In this document: positions 1 through 12,300 of the stretch, piece by piece
How positions within the stretch are numbered: the first letter of the stretch is position 1
Layout of the letters: every line of letters begins with the position of its first letter
Source of the DNA: Flectonema sp. DT1601
Lineage: Eukaryota > Euglenozoa > Diplonemea > Diplonemida > Diplonemidae
DNA length: 64,000 nucleotides
Assembly (NCBI GenBank): GCA_964019425.1
Contig: OZ025834.1
Coordinates: 688,501-752,500 of the forward strand
Direction of reading: 5' to 3'
Position numbers and translations under genes: made by a program
Notes under the pieces: model-generated
What the model saw: only the letters and a program-made list of their open reading frames with translations
What the model was told of the DNA's origin: nothing
Databases searched by the model: none

Positions 1-195
1 CGGCCTTCATCGATCCCGGAGCCAAGACATCCACCTGTGAGTGCTATTATTGTCACCACACTACGCGCAGAACCTTTGATCAACAGAAACCAGTTACTCA
101 TAATTCCTCTTTTGTTTTATTATTCGCATGCTACCATTGAGATGCACCATCTTTTAGTGTGCCCCTTTTGGAAGCAACTAGTAACAGTCAGTTAG
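1..195 (+). other. possible 3' end of a gene or exon upstream of the window
   Basis: The first frame is free of stops from the left edge to a TAG at 193-195, about 64 codons. A canonical-looking donor (GTGAGT) sits at 37-42, so the real coding part may be only the first 36 bases, followed by an intron. The encoded residues match no family I know. A second frame is open to about 130. This could be the tail of a neighbouring gene, an upstream exon of the WW-domain gene at 548, or chance. I could not find a phase that joins the GTGAGT donor cleanly to that gene. Confidence 0.2.
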
Positions 196-547
196 TTAAA
201 AATTATGATGAGATTTCTTTTATACGGTTCGTACAAGTAAAAAAATAATAATAATAATTGAAGTTTGGCCGATTTTTTTTTTTTTTTATTTTTTTTAAAA
301 TTTTATTTATTTCAGTGCTGAAATAGTATCGGCAAAAAGGAAGAAAATCGTTTTTTTTTTTTTAAAAAAAAAACGAGAATAAAAATAAAATAAAAAATTA
401 TAAAGAAGCCATTAATCATTAAGTTTATATTTTATTCTGTTTCGTTGATAAAGTATTGTACCCCAGTGAGGGATGTAAAATTATAATTAAAAAAAAAAAA
501 ACTAAAAAATTCCCTTTCCAGGTGCCTAAGGGACCAAACATAATAAG
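196..547 (+). other. A/T-rich gap with two acceptor-like AG sites
   Basis: This stretch is very A/T-rich, with long T and A runs near 271-300 and 350-372, and holds no convincing gene. A pyrimidine tract ending in CAG at 519-521 and a second CAG at 564-566 are plausible splice acceptors for the WW-domain gene that follows. Confidence 0.4.
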
Positions 548-3067
548 ATGTTGTTATTTCTTGCAGGACCTCCTGAAATTCAGGCAAACCTGCGAGATAA
601 GCAGCCATGGACTGTAAATCCGAAGAGATCATTACTAGGAGATGCTCAAGTGATGGCACTTAAAAGAATACTTCGAATGGATTATCAAAAGAGTCCACCA
701 ATTGCAGTTTATACTTTAGTAGGAGGTAAGAGAGGTAAGAGGATAACCATGGATGACACACCAGCTGGTTTGAAGTTAAAGTCGAAGGATGTGGTTTGGG
801 TCGAAGCTGATCCGAAGGCACAGCAACCGCCCAGCAGCAGAGTTGCAAAACCTCAGCAATTACAACAACCAAAAAGTCAACCACCGCCGCAGCTACCTCC
901 TCCAGCTGTGCCGCAGTCACCAAGTATAACCATCCCAATACGTGATCTTCCTCCACCTGCTAGACCACAAATACCAATTCAATATCCTCCACTTCCTGAA
1001 CCTCTCGAACAAGTTCCCATTTCACTTCCGACTTCTCTTAATCTCTGCCCACCTCCTGAAATCCTCCTCCCAGCTCCTCAAATAGATCTTCAGACTGGAG
1101 GTTTAAGTGGAGTTGTTGGTAAGAAGTTAATGGAGAGAATCGTAAGGCTATCAGGAGAAGTCAAAGACTTAAAAAGAAAAGAACGCTCAGGAGCTGACAG
1201 TACTAAAATGCAATTAATGATGGAAGAGATGGCAAAGTTAAGAATAGAAGTAGCTACCAACACTTTAAAACAACGAGAATCAGAACAGCGATCAGACAAC
1301 AAACCAATTGAACGCAAGAGTAGTATAACTTCATCAGCTAATATGTCGAGATCTGCTTCACAAGTTTGTCCAATTCATAGAACTCGTTCTGATGCTTCCT
1401 CAAGTAGAGAAGTGTGTAGAAGAAAAGGTGATTGGATTGAGGTGTGGGATGCCACCAAGAATGCTACTTACTACGCAAACGAAACAACACGCGAATCGCG
1501 GTGGGATCCAAGGGGAACACCTTTTGAAGTGAAGCCGTTGAAGCAACCGTCAAATTCACTGCCTCTTGCAAAATCACCTTCTCAAGTGCCTTCTCAATCA
1601 CCTGTTATTGATGGAGTGCCAGCAACTCTTTCTGTGGCAAGCACGTCTGTCCCTCCAGGTGATCAGTCAGACATGAGTGACTACGCGAGTTACAATGAAC
1701 CTCTTCCTATGTCGCGTGTTTCTTCTCAAATACGAACGCCTGGTCCTCAGTCAGAAATCATTCCCTTAGTTCCGAGTCCCAGCATTCAAAGTACTGCACT
1801 TCTCGATCAGCCAGTTCCCATGACACGAACTCTTAGCGACGTTCCTATGTCAAGAACTTCGATAACTACCAGCGTACCACCAACACCATCATCTATTGCG
1901 TCAGTTATTGTTGCTGCTGAAGATTATATTAAGCCGGCTAGTCGGAGATCTTCTCGACTTAGTATCGCTGCAGAGAGCTTCCCTGTACTTCCTGTGCAGA
2001 CTCCACCTCGGGAGAAGAGTCCTGAGCCTCCTGTCTTTGAAGAACTGAAATCAGTAGGGGAACCAAAAGAAGATACGCCGCCGCAGAAAGCACCTCCAGT
2101 GCTGAGGGAGTACACCGAGATGGTGCAGCAGAAGATGGCACCGCCGGTTGTGGTCACAGCGTCGCGATCACAATCGCCAATCAGAGAAATGGCATCTGCG
2201 AGTATAAGTCGAGCGAGTAGGAGTCCTGTGATGGCTCCAATGGGAAGTACAGTTCACATTCCAGTCCTTCAGGAAGTACCAATCGATACCTACACTCCCC
2301 GAAAAGGATATCAAGAAGGAGGATTCAGACCTCCAGTAGTTGAAAACGAACTCTGCAGTGACGAAGACGAAGAGTTCTTCGACATCCAATCTCTCAGAAG
2401 GCTTGCGACACCTCCACCACTGAGTCCTCCCTCTGGTCCACCAACTGAAGTAGTTAAACAGCTAACAGAGAATCCTCATCATTTACCAATTGATGTTCGT
2501 CAGAAGGTTGCTCAAATGAGTTTTCACGATCCATGGTTTCACGAACTGGTGTATCAAAGTCTGAGAAGTTATTATTATTGTGAAACTCGTGAACTTGAGC
2601 AAAGCCCAACAAGACAACGTGACATCTTATTAGGAAAGGAACAGAACAGTAGCGGATTCTCAGGATTGAAGTGGTGCGACACTACATTTGGTTGTGACAG
2701 GCCTGCTGATGAAGTAGACAAGGCGACAACTGATTTGTTACAAGACTTGGGTATCGATCCAGCTGTGTTATCAGTATCAGGTGACTACCCTAATCATAAA
2801 ACAGGTGACTATCCTGGTCATAAAACAAGTGATTATCCTGGTCATAAAACAAGTGATTATCCTGGTCATAAAACAAGTGATTATCCTGGTCAGAAAACAA
2901 GTGATTATCCTGGTCATACTACAGTTGTTCATAATCAGCAACCAACTCCTCGTATTCCAACTGAGAGAAGCCCTTCAGCAAACCTCTCAGTACTAACGTC
3001 TGAGTTGTGTCGGGGATGGAATCCAAATGACCTCTCTGAAGAGTCATCGAACTTCTCTGATTTATGA
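548..3067 (+). CDS. WW-domain, proline-rich adaptor-like protein
   Basis: The frame encodes up to 839 residues. A WW domain lies at about residues 293-325 (WIEVWDATKNATYYANE then SRWDP), with both tryptophans and the YY pair; this domain binds proline-rich ligands. The rest is largely low complexity: a Pro/Gln-rich stretch at about 95-175, a short helical Lys/Glu-rich segment at about 185-240, and a long Ser/Pro-rich disordered part. Near the C-terminus is a tandem octapeptide repeat (SDYPGHKT-like). The start is uncertain. ATG 548 follows an acceptor-like AG at 520-521, but a second CAG at 564-566 lies just after that ATG; if it is used, the first in-frame Met is at 653. The conserved-looking N-terminal residues just after position 566 suggest an upstream exon could exist. 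It is probably a scaffold; no precise function can be assigned. Confidence 0.75.
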   Translation: MLLFLAGPPEIQANLRDKQPWTVNPKRSLLGDAQVMALKRILRMDYQKSPPIAVYTLVGGKRGKRITMDDTPAGLKLKSKDVVWVEADPKAQQPPSSRVAKPQQLQQPKSQPPPQLPPPAVPQSPSITIPIRDLPPPARPQIPIQYPPLPEPLEQVPISLPTSLNLCPPPEILLPAPQIDLQTGGLSGVVGKKLMERIVRLSGEVKDLKRKERSGADSTKMQLMMEEMAKLRIEVATNTLKQRESEQRSDNKPIERKSSITSSANMSRSASQVCPIHRTRSDASSSREVCRRKGDWIEVWDATKNATYYANETTRESRWDPRGTPFEVKPLKQPSNSLPLAKSPSQVPSQSPVIDGVPATLSVASTSVPPGDQSDMSDYASYNEPLPMSRVSSQIRTPGPQSEIIPLVPSPSIQSTALLDQPVPMTRTLSDVPMSRTSITTSVPPTPSSIASVIVAAEDYIKPASRRSSRLSIAAESFPVLPVQTPPREKSPEPPVFEELKSVGEPKEDTPPQKAPPVLREYTEMVQQKMAPPVVVTASRSQSPIREMASASISRASRSPVMAPMGSTVHIPVLQEVPIDTYTPRKGYQEGGFRPPVVENELCSDEDEEFFDIQSLRRLATPPPLSPPSGPPTEVVKQLTENPHHLPIDVRQKVAQMSFHDPWFHELVYQSLRSYYYCETRELEQSPTRQRDILLGKEQNSSGFSGLKWCDTTFGCDRPADEVDKATTDLLQDLGIDPAVLSVSGDYPNHKTGDYPGHKTSDYPGHKTSDYPGHKTSDYPGQKTSDYPGHTTVVHNQQPTPRIPTERSPSANLSVLTSELCRGWNPNDLSEESSNFSDL
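2780..2923 (+). repeat. coding minisatellite, six 24-bp units
   Basis: Six consecutive 24-base units encode GDYPNHKT, GDYPGHKT, then four SDYPG(H/Q)(K/T)T variants. The units are nearly identical at DNA level, so the expansion is recent and in frame. It lies in the C-terminal part of the WW-domain protein. Confidence 0.95.
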
Positions 3068-3341
3068 AACAAAACAGTTTTCCCTTTTTGCGATCCGATT
3101 TAGGTGTCTTTAAAAAAAAAAAAAAAAAAAAAATCTCATAGAATTGTATCTTGTAGTTTATATTATTTCCTAACTTGTTTTCTTTTTCTCTCAATTATTT
3201 TGTAGTTAATTCCTCACTTTTCTTTTCAAACAGGTACACCTGATTATTTGTTGAATTGAATCCTGATGTTTATCATTTTTGATTTATTATTTGTGATAAA
3301 TTAATTTTTATTGTCTCAGCTGGTGTAACAAGACATCAACT

Positions 3342-6300
3342 ATGTCGGGGTCTCCACCCCCTCGTTCGATTAGTGTTGGTGACTTGATCAGTCAGAGGGT
3401 TGCAGATTATCGACAAGCACATGAGCTGACTGTTTTAGAAAATAATGAGCTCCGGGAATTAGTTGGAAAATTAGAAAATGAAATCACAATCACGCAAGAG
3501 GCAAATATTAAATTAGCGAGAGAGTATTCTGACGCTCTACGACAGAAGGGAGAGACTGATAGGTTAAAAATGACTTTAGTTTCTCAAGTTGCTGGTCAGA
3601 AAGAGATCATCGACGACTTAAAAGAAGAATCAAATCGAATTCAACAACTAAATCATAAGAACGAATCTTTATCTAATGAAGTTCACAACTTACAAACACA
3701 ATTAGAACAATCGACGTCGACAATAAACGAAATGACTTTACAATTGGATTCATCATGCAGCAGGTTAAAGGAAGCAGAAACACTTCAAGTTGATATGCAA
3801 ACTATTCAATCACAATTACACGACGTCAGGACTCAATTTAATCACAGCATCTCATCTGTTGAACACAATAATGATATAACGGATTGCGGCATCATAGCTG
3901 AGGAAATTTTAACTTCGTTGGCTGTTCCTCGTACGACTCAAAGTGATTTTTCATTGAAATCGAAATTATCTCTAATTTCACAAACCTTACATGAATCTAA
4001 TCCTCTCACAATTACTTCAGAAGTAATTAATCTTCTCGGTGGGTCACATGACGGTCATGTTCTTAATCAGGTTGCTAACTTTTTAAGAGAAACATACTCT
4101 TCTGTAGCAGAGTTAGAAGACCTTTCCTGTGTGAGCAGCAGTAGAAGTGTTCCTGTAGGAGAAAGGTTTACTAATGTTAAAAACATAATAAAAAGTAACA
4201 GGTTTGCAGAGGAAGCCGTGGTAGATGAAATCAAACAACTACTCGGGTCAAGAACACCTCAACACCAACCATTACTTGAGAGTATACTTTCTGTTAAAAG
4301 TTCAATTCAATCATCGATAGCTCTCGTCTCTGATATTGAAACACTTTCTCAAACAACTGAACTTCCATCCGCATTGGAAGATCGTTTACTCCAAATCCGA
4401 GACTCAACAATGACTGATAAGAAAACTCTTTCAACTCTCGACATTCTCGCTGGAGAACATCATTCTCATCAACTGAATAGCAATCAAACTGTTGGGTTGA
4501 ATGCCGCATTCGCCAGTATAAACGCTCCAACTGAGGTTCGAACAGGAGATGTAAACCACGGAGTTGAAAAATTAGCACAAACCCTGGGAAGTTACAAGAG
4601 AGTGATGAGCGAAGCGGTAGCGATATTGGCTGGAGAGAATAGTAGTTTTGGTGAAGTTGACCAGCAGCTGTCAGAAGCAGTTTGTTATCTACGAAACCAA
4701 TGTCCTTCATCAATCATGAGATATGTTACTCGAATGAAAGAGAGTGAAGCTATTACTTCAACTGTTGTTAATTTGATTAACGGGATCACAATTAGTTCTT
4801 ATGAAGAACTCCCTTCTGTACTAAACCAATGTGTTGAAAGTATGACTTTAACCAAATCAACTGACACTCCTCTACTAACAGAACACAACAGATTACAACA
4901 ACACAATCGAATTCTTGAAGAGAAGATTCGTTGTTTACTTTCAAGTATCACTGCTAAGATATCGAATAGTAGTGATGTTGTTAAGGATGTTAATGATTGT
5001 CTAACTGAAATCAATTCAATGAACTTACAACAATCATTGTTACAAGTATTAGTCGATTCTAAGGACAGTCTCAACGCATTGCGTAGTCAAGTTTTGTCAG
5101 TTCAACTACCTGGGTGTCAGAATTACTCTGATCCTACTCAAGTATTGTTCTCAATAAGGGAAATGATTGGAAATTTAGAAAGTGAAAAACAAAACACACG
5201 TCAACTTATTGATGAACAGATAAAGTTATTAGACGGTCAGGGAATAGTCACATCAGCAGAGAGTTCGTTGAATGAGATAATCAACAAAACAAAACAACTA
5301 ACATCAACGTACGTCAATACCACTAATTTCATTGAAACTTTGGCATCGGTCGTTAATTTTACTTCAGAATCAGAACGCTGTAGTTTGAGCAAAAATTCAT
5401 TATTGGCATTGCAAAAAGTTATTTCTTCGGAGTTGTGTAGCAGCGCAGTAAACAAGAAATTATCATCAAATCTGACCAACGGAATCTCCTCAATAGAAGA
5501 GTTGCTGGACCTTCCAATAAATAGCAAACACCAAATACATGAATCAGATGTTGAGAGGAGACTTTCGATTATTTATGACAGCCTTCTTCAATGGAAACAT
5601 GTTGTTCAGAATAATCGTTCTACTGAAACAGAAATTCAAGACATTAGTCGTAAACTACGAGATATAGAAACTTTATATGTGTGTTCAGATACCTCTTTGA
5701 GTGGAAATAAAACCATTTATGAGAGGTTATTGGAATTAGAAAACATTCTAACGAAGAGAGTTGCGGAACAACACGGTCTCAAAAGTACGTCAGCAGCAAT
5801 CTCTCAGACGTTGTCGTTGGTGGAGAAGTCATTGCAGATTCCTGAATGTAATTCAGATTCTTTGAAGAGATTACAAAGTATTTCAGAATCCATATTATCA
5901 ACGACTGCGGACAGCGCATCAGCTAAAAGTCAATTACTTCTTCTTGAAGAAGCTGTTGGTATTTCAAATCCTCACTACACTATAAAAACAAACACATCAA
6001 CAAGACTACGTGAAGTTATTGTAAATATCGATTCTCTCGTCAGAGATAAAAGAGATTTGGTAAACGGAACGAATCAGCTTCTTTCAATAAAAAATAATAA
6101 TGAAATTCATCAGTCGTCACAACACAATCCAATCTCTCACAGAATGTCTGAATTATTTGAATGGGTGAGCACCATAAGTCAAAATAATATCATATCTGAA
6201 AATAGAATAGAGACCGTATTGTCGAGAGTGAACACCATTATGAATGATTCAGAGTGTTCTGGTGGTTTGTCACTTCAACTTGAACGTCTTCCTGAAAGAA

Positions 6301-9300
6301 TATTCAACAAACTCAGTAGTAGTACTGTTGTTTCTGATAGCAAGTCTACGATATCATTTTTAAATAAACTACTTTGTGAGGATAGTGATGACGGTGGTTG
6401 TTTTGAATCTCAATTACTCTGTCTTAGAGATTCTGTTGTTGCGTTGAATTCGAAGTATTGTCAGCTACAGAATACAATCTGTAGTCACATCAAAACCTTG
6501 TCATCTGTTATTAATATTAACATCCCCACTATCTCAAATATCTCATCTCCGAGAGAGATAGAATATCAACTATCAAGACTTCAACAACAGGCTGATCAGC
6601 ATCATAAAGATCTTCTCACTGTCGGTAACGCTGTCAACGATTACTGTGAAGGAACTCATCACAACCTTCAAATTGTATCTCAAGCCGGTGGAGATAAAAC
6701 TGTTGAAGAAAACGTTGTGGTTGGTAGTGATAAAGTAGCGTTAGATGTTCAATCGAAATTAAGACATCAAAACTCAAAAATATCAGAAATAGTAAAAGAA
6801 GTAATCGACCAAAGAGAGATAATAGAATCCTCTCTTTGTAGTATTGAGAAATTACTTTCGTTGGAGAGTTGTCAGATATTTGAAATGACTTTTAGAGAAC
6901 GATGTGACAACACAATTAGGCTTCTATCAAGGACTGTGTCGGATCATGTTAATGGAAGTCATCAACAGCTAGCAATCCTCCAACAGATACAATCTGTAAT
7001 AAATAATTTAAAGAAATTATCAAACATTCCAACACAAGACGTCGATTCAGTTGATATTTCAATTCAGTTACAGACGGCGATAACTCTCTCACAGGCTGCT
7101 ATTTCTGATTCCAATGAAAGTAATGCACTTATTGACATTCTTGAAAAACTAATAAAAGATCCTCAACAATCAGAAGAAGAGTTCCAAACCAGCCAATCAA
7201 ACAGATTACAATCATTAATTAAAGTAGCAAAGGGAATCCCTTCACTTGTTTCAATACAAAAAGAATTTGAATCAATTTTATCGAAATACTGCAGTCCATT
7301 ACAACCCGACGACTATGTCGGAGCCTTACAATCAGTGTCACATCACTATGAGTGTTTACATAATATTTTAGTACCCCCTGGGAGTAAAGTTAACATCAGT
7401 GATCAGGCTCGTCAGATTGTTAAAGAAGCTTCTTGTCTGCGAGATACTTTATCTCTGGTTGAGAGTTCCGTAGAACCACTTGAAGAGACTTTCGGAATCA
7501 GCATTAAATCAACCAGTTCTTGTTCACAGAGATTGCAAGTCGTATTAAATATACTACGACAGCAATCTTCTGAAGAGTTAGCGAATAAGGAATCCATTTC
7601 AGAACAGCTCTGCAGGTTTGAGGAGGAGTTTAATATTGAGAACTGCGATATACCAAAAAGTATATCTCAACGTATCCACACTATCATTATGAAGTTAAGA
7701 AATAAAACAACAATCTTAAGAAGGGCGGATGAACTAATAACTTCTACTGGTAGTGATTCTTCTAAAGAAGTCAATTCTGATTTTATATCAAAACTCGAAC
7801 TTTTATGTTCAACTTACCAACGTCAATCAAAAACAGTCGATGTCTTATCCAGCAAAGTAACCCACCTCGAATCAACTCAAAGTGCTACCGCTACATCAAC
7901 AGATCTAGTGCAGAGGTTCGAGTCCGTGTTGCAGTTATTATTGATGAAAATTGAAATGTTGGAAAGAGAGCAGAGTTGTATTGAAGAAATAATCGACAAC
8001 GGAATTGATCAAAACACCAACAGTGAAACCATCTCTAGTCGAGTTAAGTTGTTGTTGGATGACGTCAACGGAAAGATTAGTTCATACGAATCAGAAAGTA
8101 AGAAGATAATCCACTTGATTAGTACTTCTGTTCACAACACTGATGTTGATACCGTCAGTGGTGTCAGAGTATTAGTACAACAAGTTGAAGGATTGCAGTC
8201 AGAACAAAATTCATTAAAAGTTTTGTTGAAGACGTTCGTTGAATCTGTCTTTCCAGACCTCGAAATCAACTTCGATGAAATAACCAACTCACTCAACAGT
8301 GTGTTAAGTCATTCATCATCTGTTATTAAAGATGTGGTTGTTGTTGATAAAACTATTCATCTTTTTGAACAACAAAACAACTCAAAAGTAATACCGGGAC
8401 CCGCATCACTCCATCAAAGAATTCAACGAGTTCTAAGTAATGTTGTGACAGAGAGTGAGGCAGCCGTATCTCAGAATTCTTTAATAGAAACACTTCTTTC
8501 TTCAATTGAAGGAGAGCAGTTGTCACAATCACTGAGTACGAGTATGAGAATACATTCAGCGACTCAAAAGGTTTTGAATTTATTATCGGATATGAAAACA
8601 GTAACGGAAGTCATTTCTGTCCTTGAAGACCAACCCAGACCTGACATGGATACTTGTTCACGAGCTCATCTACTGGCTCAACAACATAATAAACTTTATT
8701 CTGATATGAGTGTTGTTAATCAAAAGACTGACTACCTGATGGAATGTGTTGAGAGATTTATTACTTCTAAAGAATGTAACAACGCTGACAGACTTCTACG
8801 ACTCTCTCAGACAATTGATTTGGTGAAAACAGCCGACGACTGTATGAAGAAATCAGAGGACATGTTTGGAACTCAAAACATAATTACTGCAAACAGATTT
8901 GAAGCTATTCACAATTGCGCAAAACAACTCTACGATCACAATGTTAAATGTGCATCGATCATAACAACAATCGAACAACAACAATTTCAATCAAATCATC
9001 ATTTTGATACTTCAAAACCGAAAACTTCAGTATCAGAAAGACTTGACAATATTCAACGCAATATTTGTGTTACGTTTACCGAAAGAAAAGATCTTCTCGA
9101 AGAGATCGTCGCAATGGAAGATGTTCTTAACAAACACACTCGTAGGCAATATGACAATGAAAAACCAATAGTTGAAAGGCTTTGTTTAATTAAAAGTCAC
9201 CTGATTGACGACACTTCCAGAAATGAATCAGTGAGTAAGTCTGTTGAGGATATTGTTGCGATCGTTCGTCAATTTAAAAAACCATCTTTTCAATGTGCTG

Positions 9301-12300
9301 AACCAAGTGGGGATGATCTGTTGGAAAACATTGAATGGATTTCTAGGAGGGTAGCTGCGGTTAAACAACAAACTTCTGACACGTTTGATATTATAAATAA
9401 TTTGATATCTCTCTGTCGTAATTTAAATCCAAATAACAACAATCAAACACACAACTCACTTGATGAAGTACAACACTCTTCCAACGGTACTCATCGATTG
9501 CTGTGTGGGTTACCCGTTAGTCATTCTGAGAATACAAACATCGATAACATTCCACCTGGTGAGAAGAAGAGTTTGAGTGATGCTTCTCATGAGTTGGAAT
9601 GTTGCATTGAAGAGTTAGGTAGTAAATATAAATCATCATTTACGAACTCAAATAACCAACACGATTCTTTATTAAGTATTGAAACAATACTTCAAATTCC
9701 AACTGGTGGTAAGTTAAAATCTACTTTTGAAAGAACACAACAAATTCAACAACATCTATCAGAGTGTTCAGCTGTGTTAGAAGACTTAGAACCGAATGAA
9801 GTTTCATTTCTTGCAAGGCTACAGGCTTTCAAGAGACGTCTTTGTGTTATTACAACCGCAACGAGTACGACTGATATTGGTAAACTTGTTGGGTCAATCG
9901 AATCCGCTTTAAAGATAAAACCAAATTCAAGATTCCCAACAACTATTTCATCAAGACTAGAGAACGTAAACGCTCACATATACTCCGCAGGTGATGCCAT
10001 GTCGAGGTTGAAACAGGAGTTGGCTTCATGTCAGGCTGTAATATCTCAATTTGAATCAGTGATGATAATTTCTAATGAAAACCAACAAGAGCCAGCAAAG
10101 ACAGGAACCATAGTATCAGTTTTTAAATCAGCGATGCACTTTATTGATAAAACCTGTCGATCTTTACTTGGAAACAATTATCAAATCGACATTGATTTAG
10201 ACCAACTGTTCTCTCAAATAAATAATATGAAAACAGACAGCTATGACTACCAATCGTTACTGGAACTCACTACTAGTGGTACGATAGATTTAAAACAACA
10301 ATTATTACTTCTTGTTAGTAATTCAAGAATTCAACACCAACCGTTACTGAGTAAACTAGTTCATGAAATCTTAAAACAAGCTAGTGACAACCAAATAATG
10401 GAAGAAGTCACCTCTTTGGTATCCAAAACTGAATTATCATCAGAACCTATTTGTGAAACAATTAAAAAAATGTGTCAAAAAATTGAGAATTCATCATCGT
10501 TTAAAAAGACATTATCGGAAATGGTTTTGGAAGTGGAATCGGATGATGGTGAGAATAGTTTGATCTCAGCCGTTCAAATTCTCAAATCGCAATCAAACGA
10601 ATCAAAGCAATTCCAACAACAACTCTGTGAGATATTATTAGAATATCACAATACTAGCTCATTAAAAACATCATCGCAGGTAGTCGAAATTATTAAATCT
10701 GTTTTTATATTTCAGAAATCCGTATCTGAAATCATTGATCACAAAGGAAATCAAATGAGAGGCGATTGGTTCAATAAAAACCAATCGCCTTTCAGCAAAA
10801 GTGAAATCATAACAGCGATGAGTCAAGTTCACGACTTTGTAAGTGAAACAATCGAAACATCAAATTCAGTTGAGATTATTTCTGTTTTAAAAAACCTCTT
10901 TGAGTATGAAAGTGCGATGGCTGAGCTAACGAACAGCAGCGGAACGCTAATTGAAAGAATGAAGTCTGCTAAAGCTTCTGTTGTTGAACTCGTTCGACTG
11001 AAAGACTTTACAACAGAAATAACTTCTGCGACAACAGTCTCAGAGATACAATCTGAATTAAAGAAAACCTTTGAGTATCAGAGTTCTATTTGGTCATTGA
11101 TACAACCCAACGTTGGTATTCGAGATTCAAATTGTAGTGTGAAAACTATTATATCAGACTTGCTACGATTAAGAGAGGTCGCTGTAAACATAACCGGATG
11201 CATCTCATCAACAGAAATAGTAACATCTCTCAATGAGCTGTTTACTTACAAAGAATCTATTACAGATCTGTTACGAAATGTTTTCACGACGAGTATGTCA
11301 CACTTTGATAAAGTAACAGACACTGTTAGGGTTAAAAATGCGATTATGGAATTAATAGAATTGAGGCAATGTGTTGTTGAATCGACAGGTGAAGGTAATC
11401 AAACTAAAATGATAAAACGGATCACAGAGATGGGAGAATACTGTCGGGTAGTCGAATCCATAATATCTCAATCAGCTGTTGATGTTAATTTCACTGATGG
11501 ACCAGTTGAAAGAGCGAGAACAACCATATCAAGTGTCTTTCAACTTCGAGAATCTGTTGTGGATTTAACATCGTCTACTACTACAACAGAAATTATATCA
11601 AATCTGAAATCACAATATTCGGTCTTAAACTCTCTGAAATCTATTTTAGGAAATATCTCACTGGAATCAACACGTTCATCACATTCTTTTATTGAGATCG
11701 CTGAGCAATTAGAATTACTTTATAGTACCTGTAAGAGACATACAGGTACGTCATCTATTCTGGAAATGATTAACCTTTTGAATGACTTTAGAGGATTCGA
11801 AATGAAAACATCTGCAGTAATTGGATCTGATTGTGATTTAATTAATTTAGAAAAAATATTATCATCCTTGAAAGAAGTTTTTGGGGATTCGTCGATTTCG
11901 GAATTAGCGATCAAATTATCTGAGAAATCAAACACGATGGTCGAGATGATCGAAATATTCGACAAGAATAAAGAAATTATTAACATTCCGACAGCACATC
12001 GTCTTATTAACATTCTCTCTAAAGAAGAAATGCCATTATCAGATTTGAATGTTATGTTGCAATCGTCAACAGGATCAGACGAGTGTCTTTCATTAATAAG
12101 ATCATTTGAATTAATTGATCAAATAAATCAAAATTTCACAAATGAAAACACCAATGATCTCGTATCGACTCTAACTAAGATAAACCAGCTGTCTGATGAC
12201 GTTCCATTGTCAAACACGCTTTGTAGTTGCCTGGATGTTATTTCAACGGTAAGTTCCTCATCTCTGATGCAATGCTGTCAAGGGAAGGGGATGAATGAAA

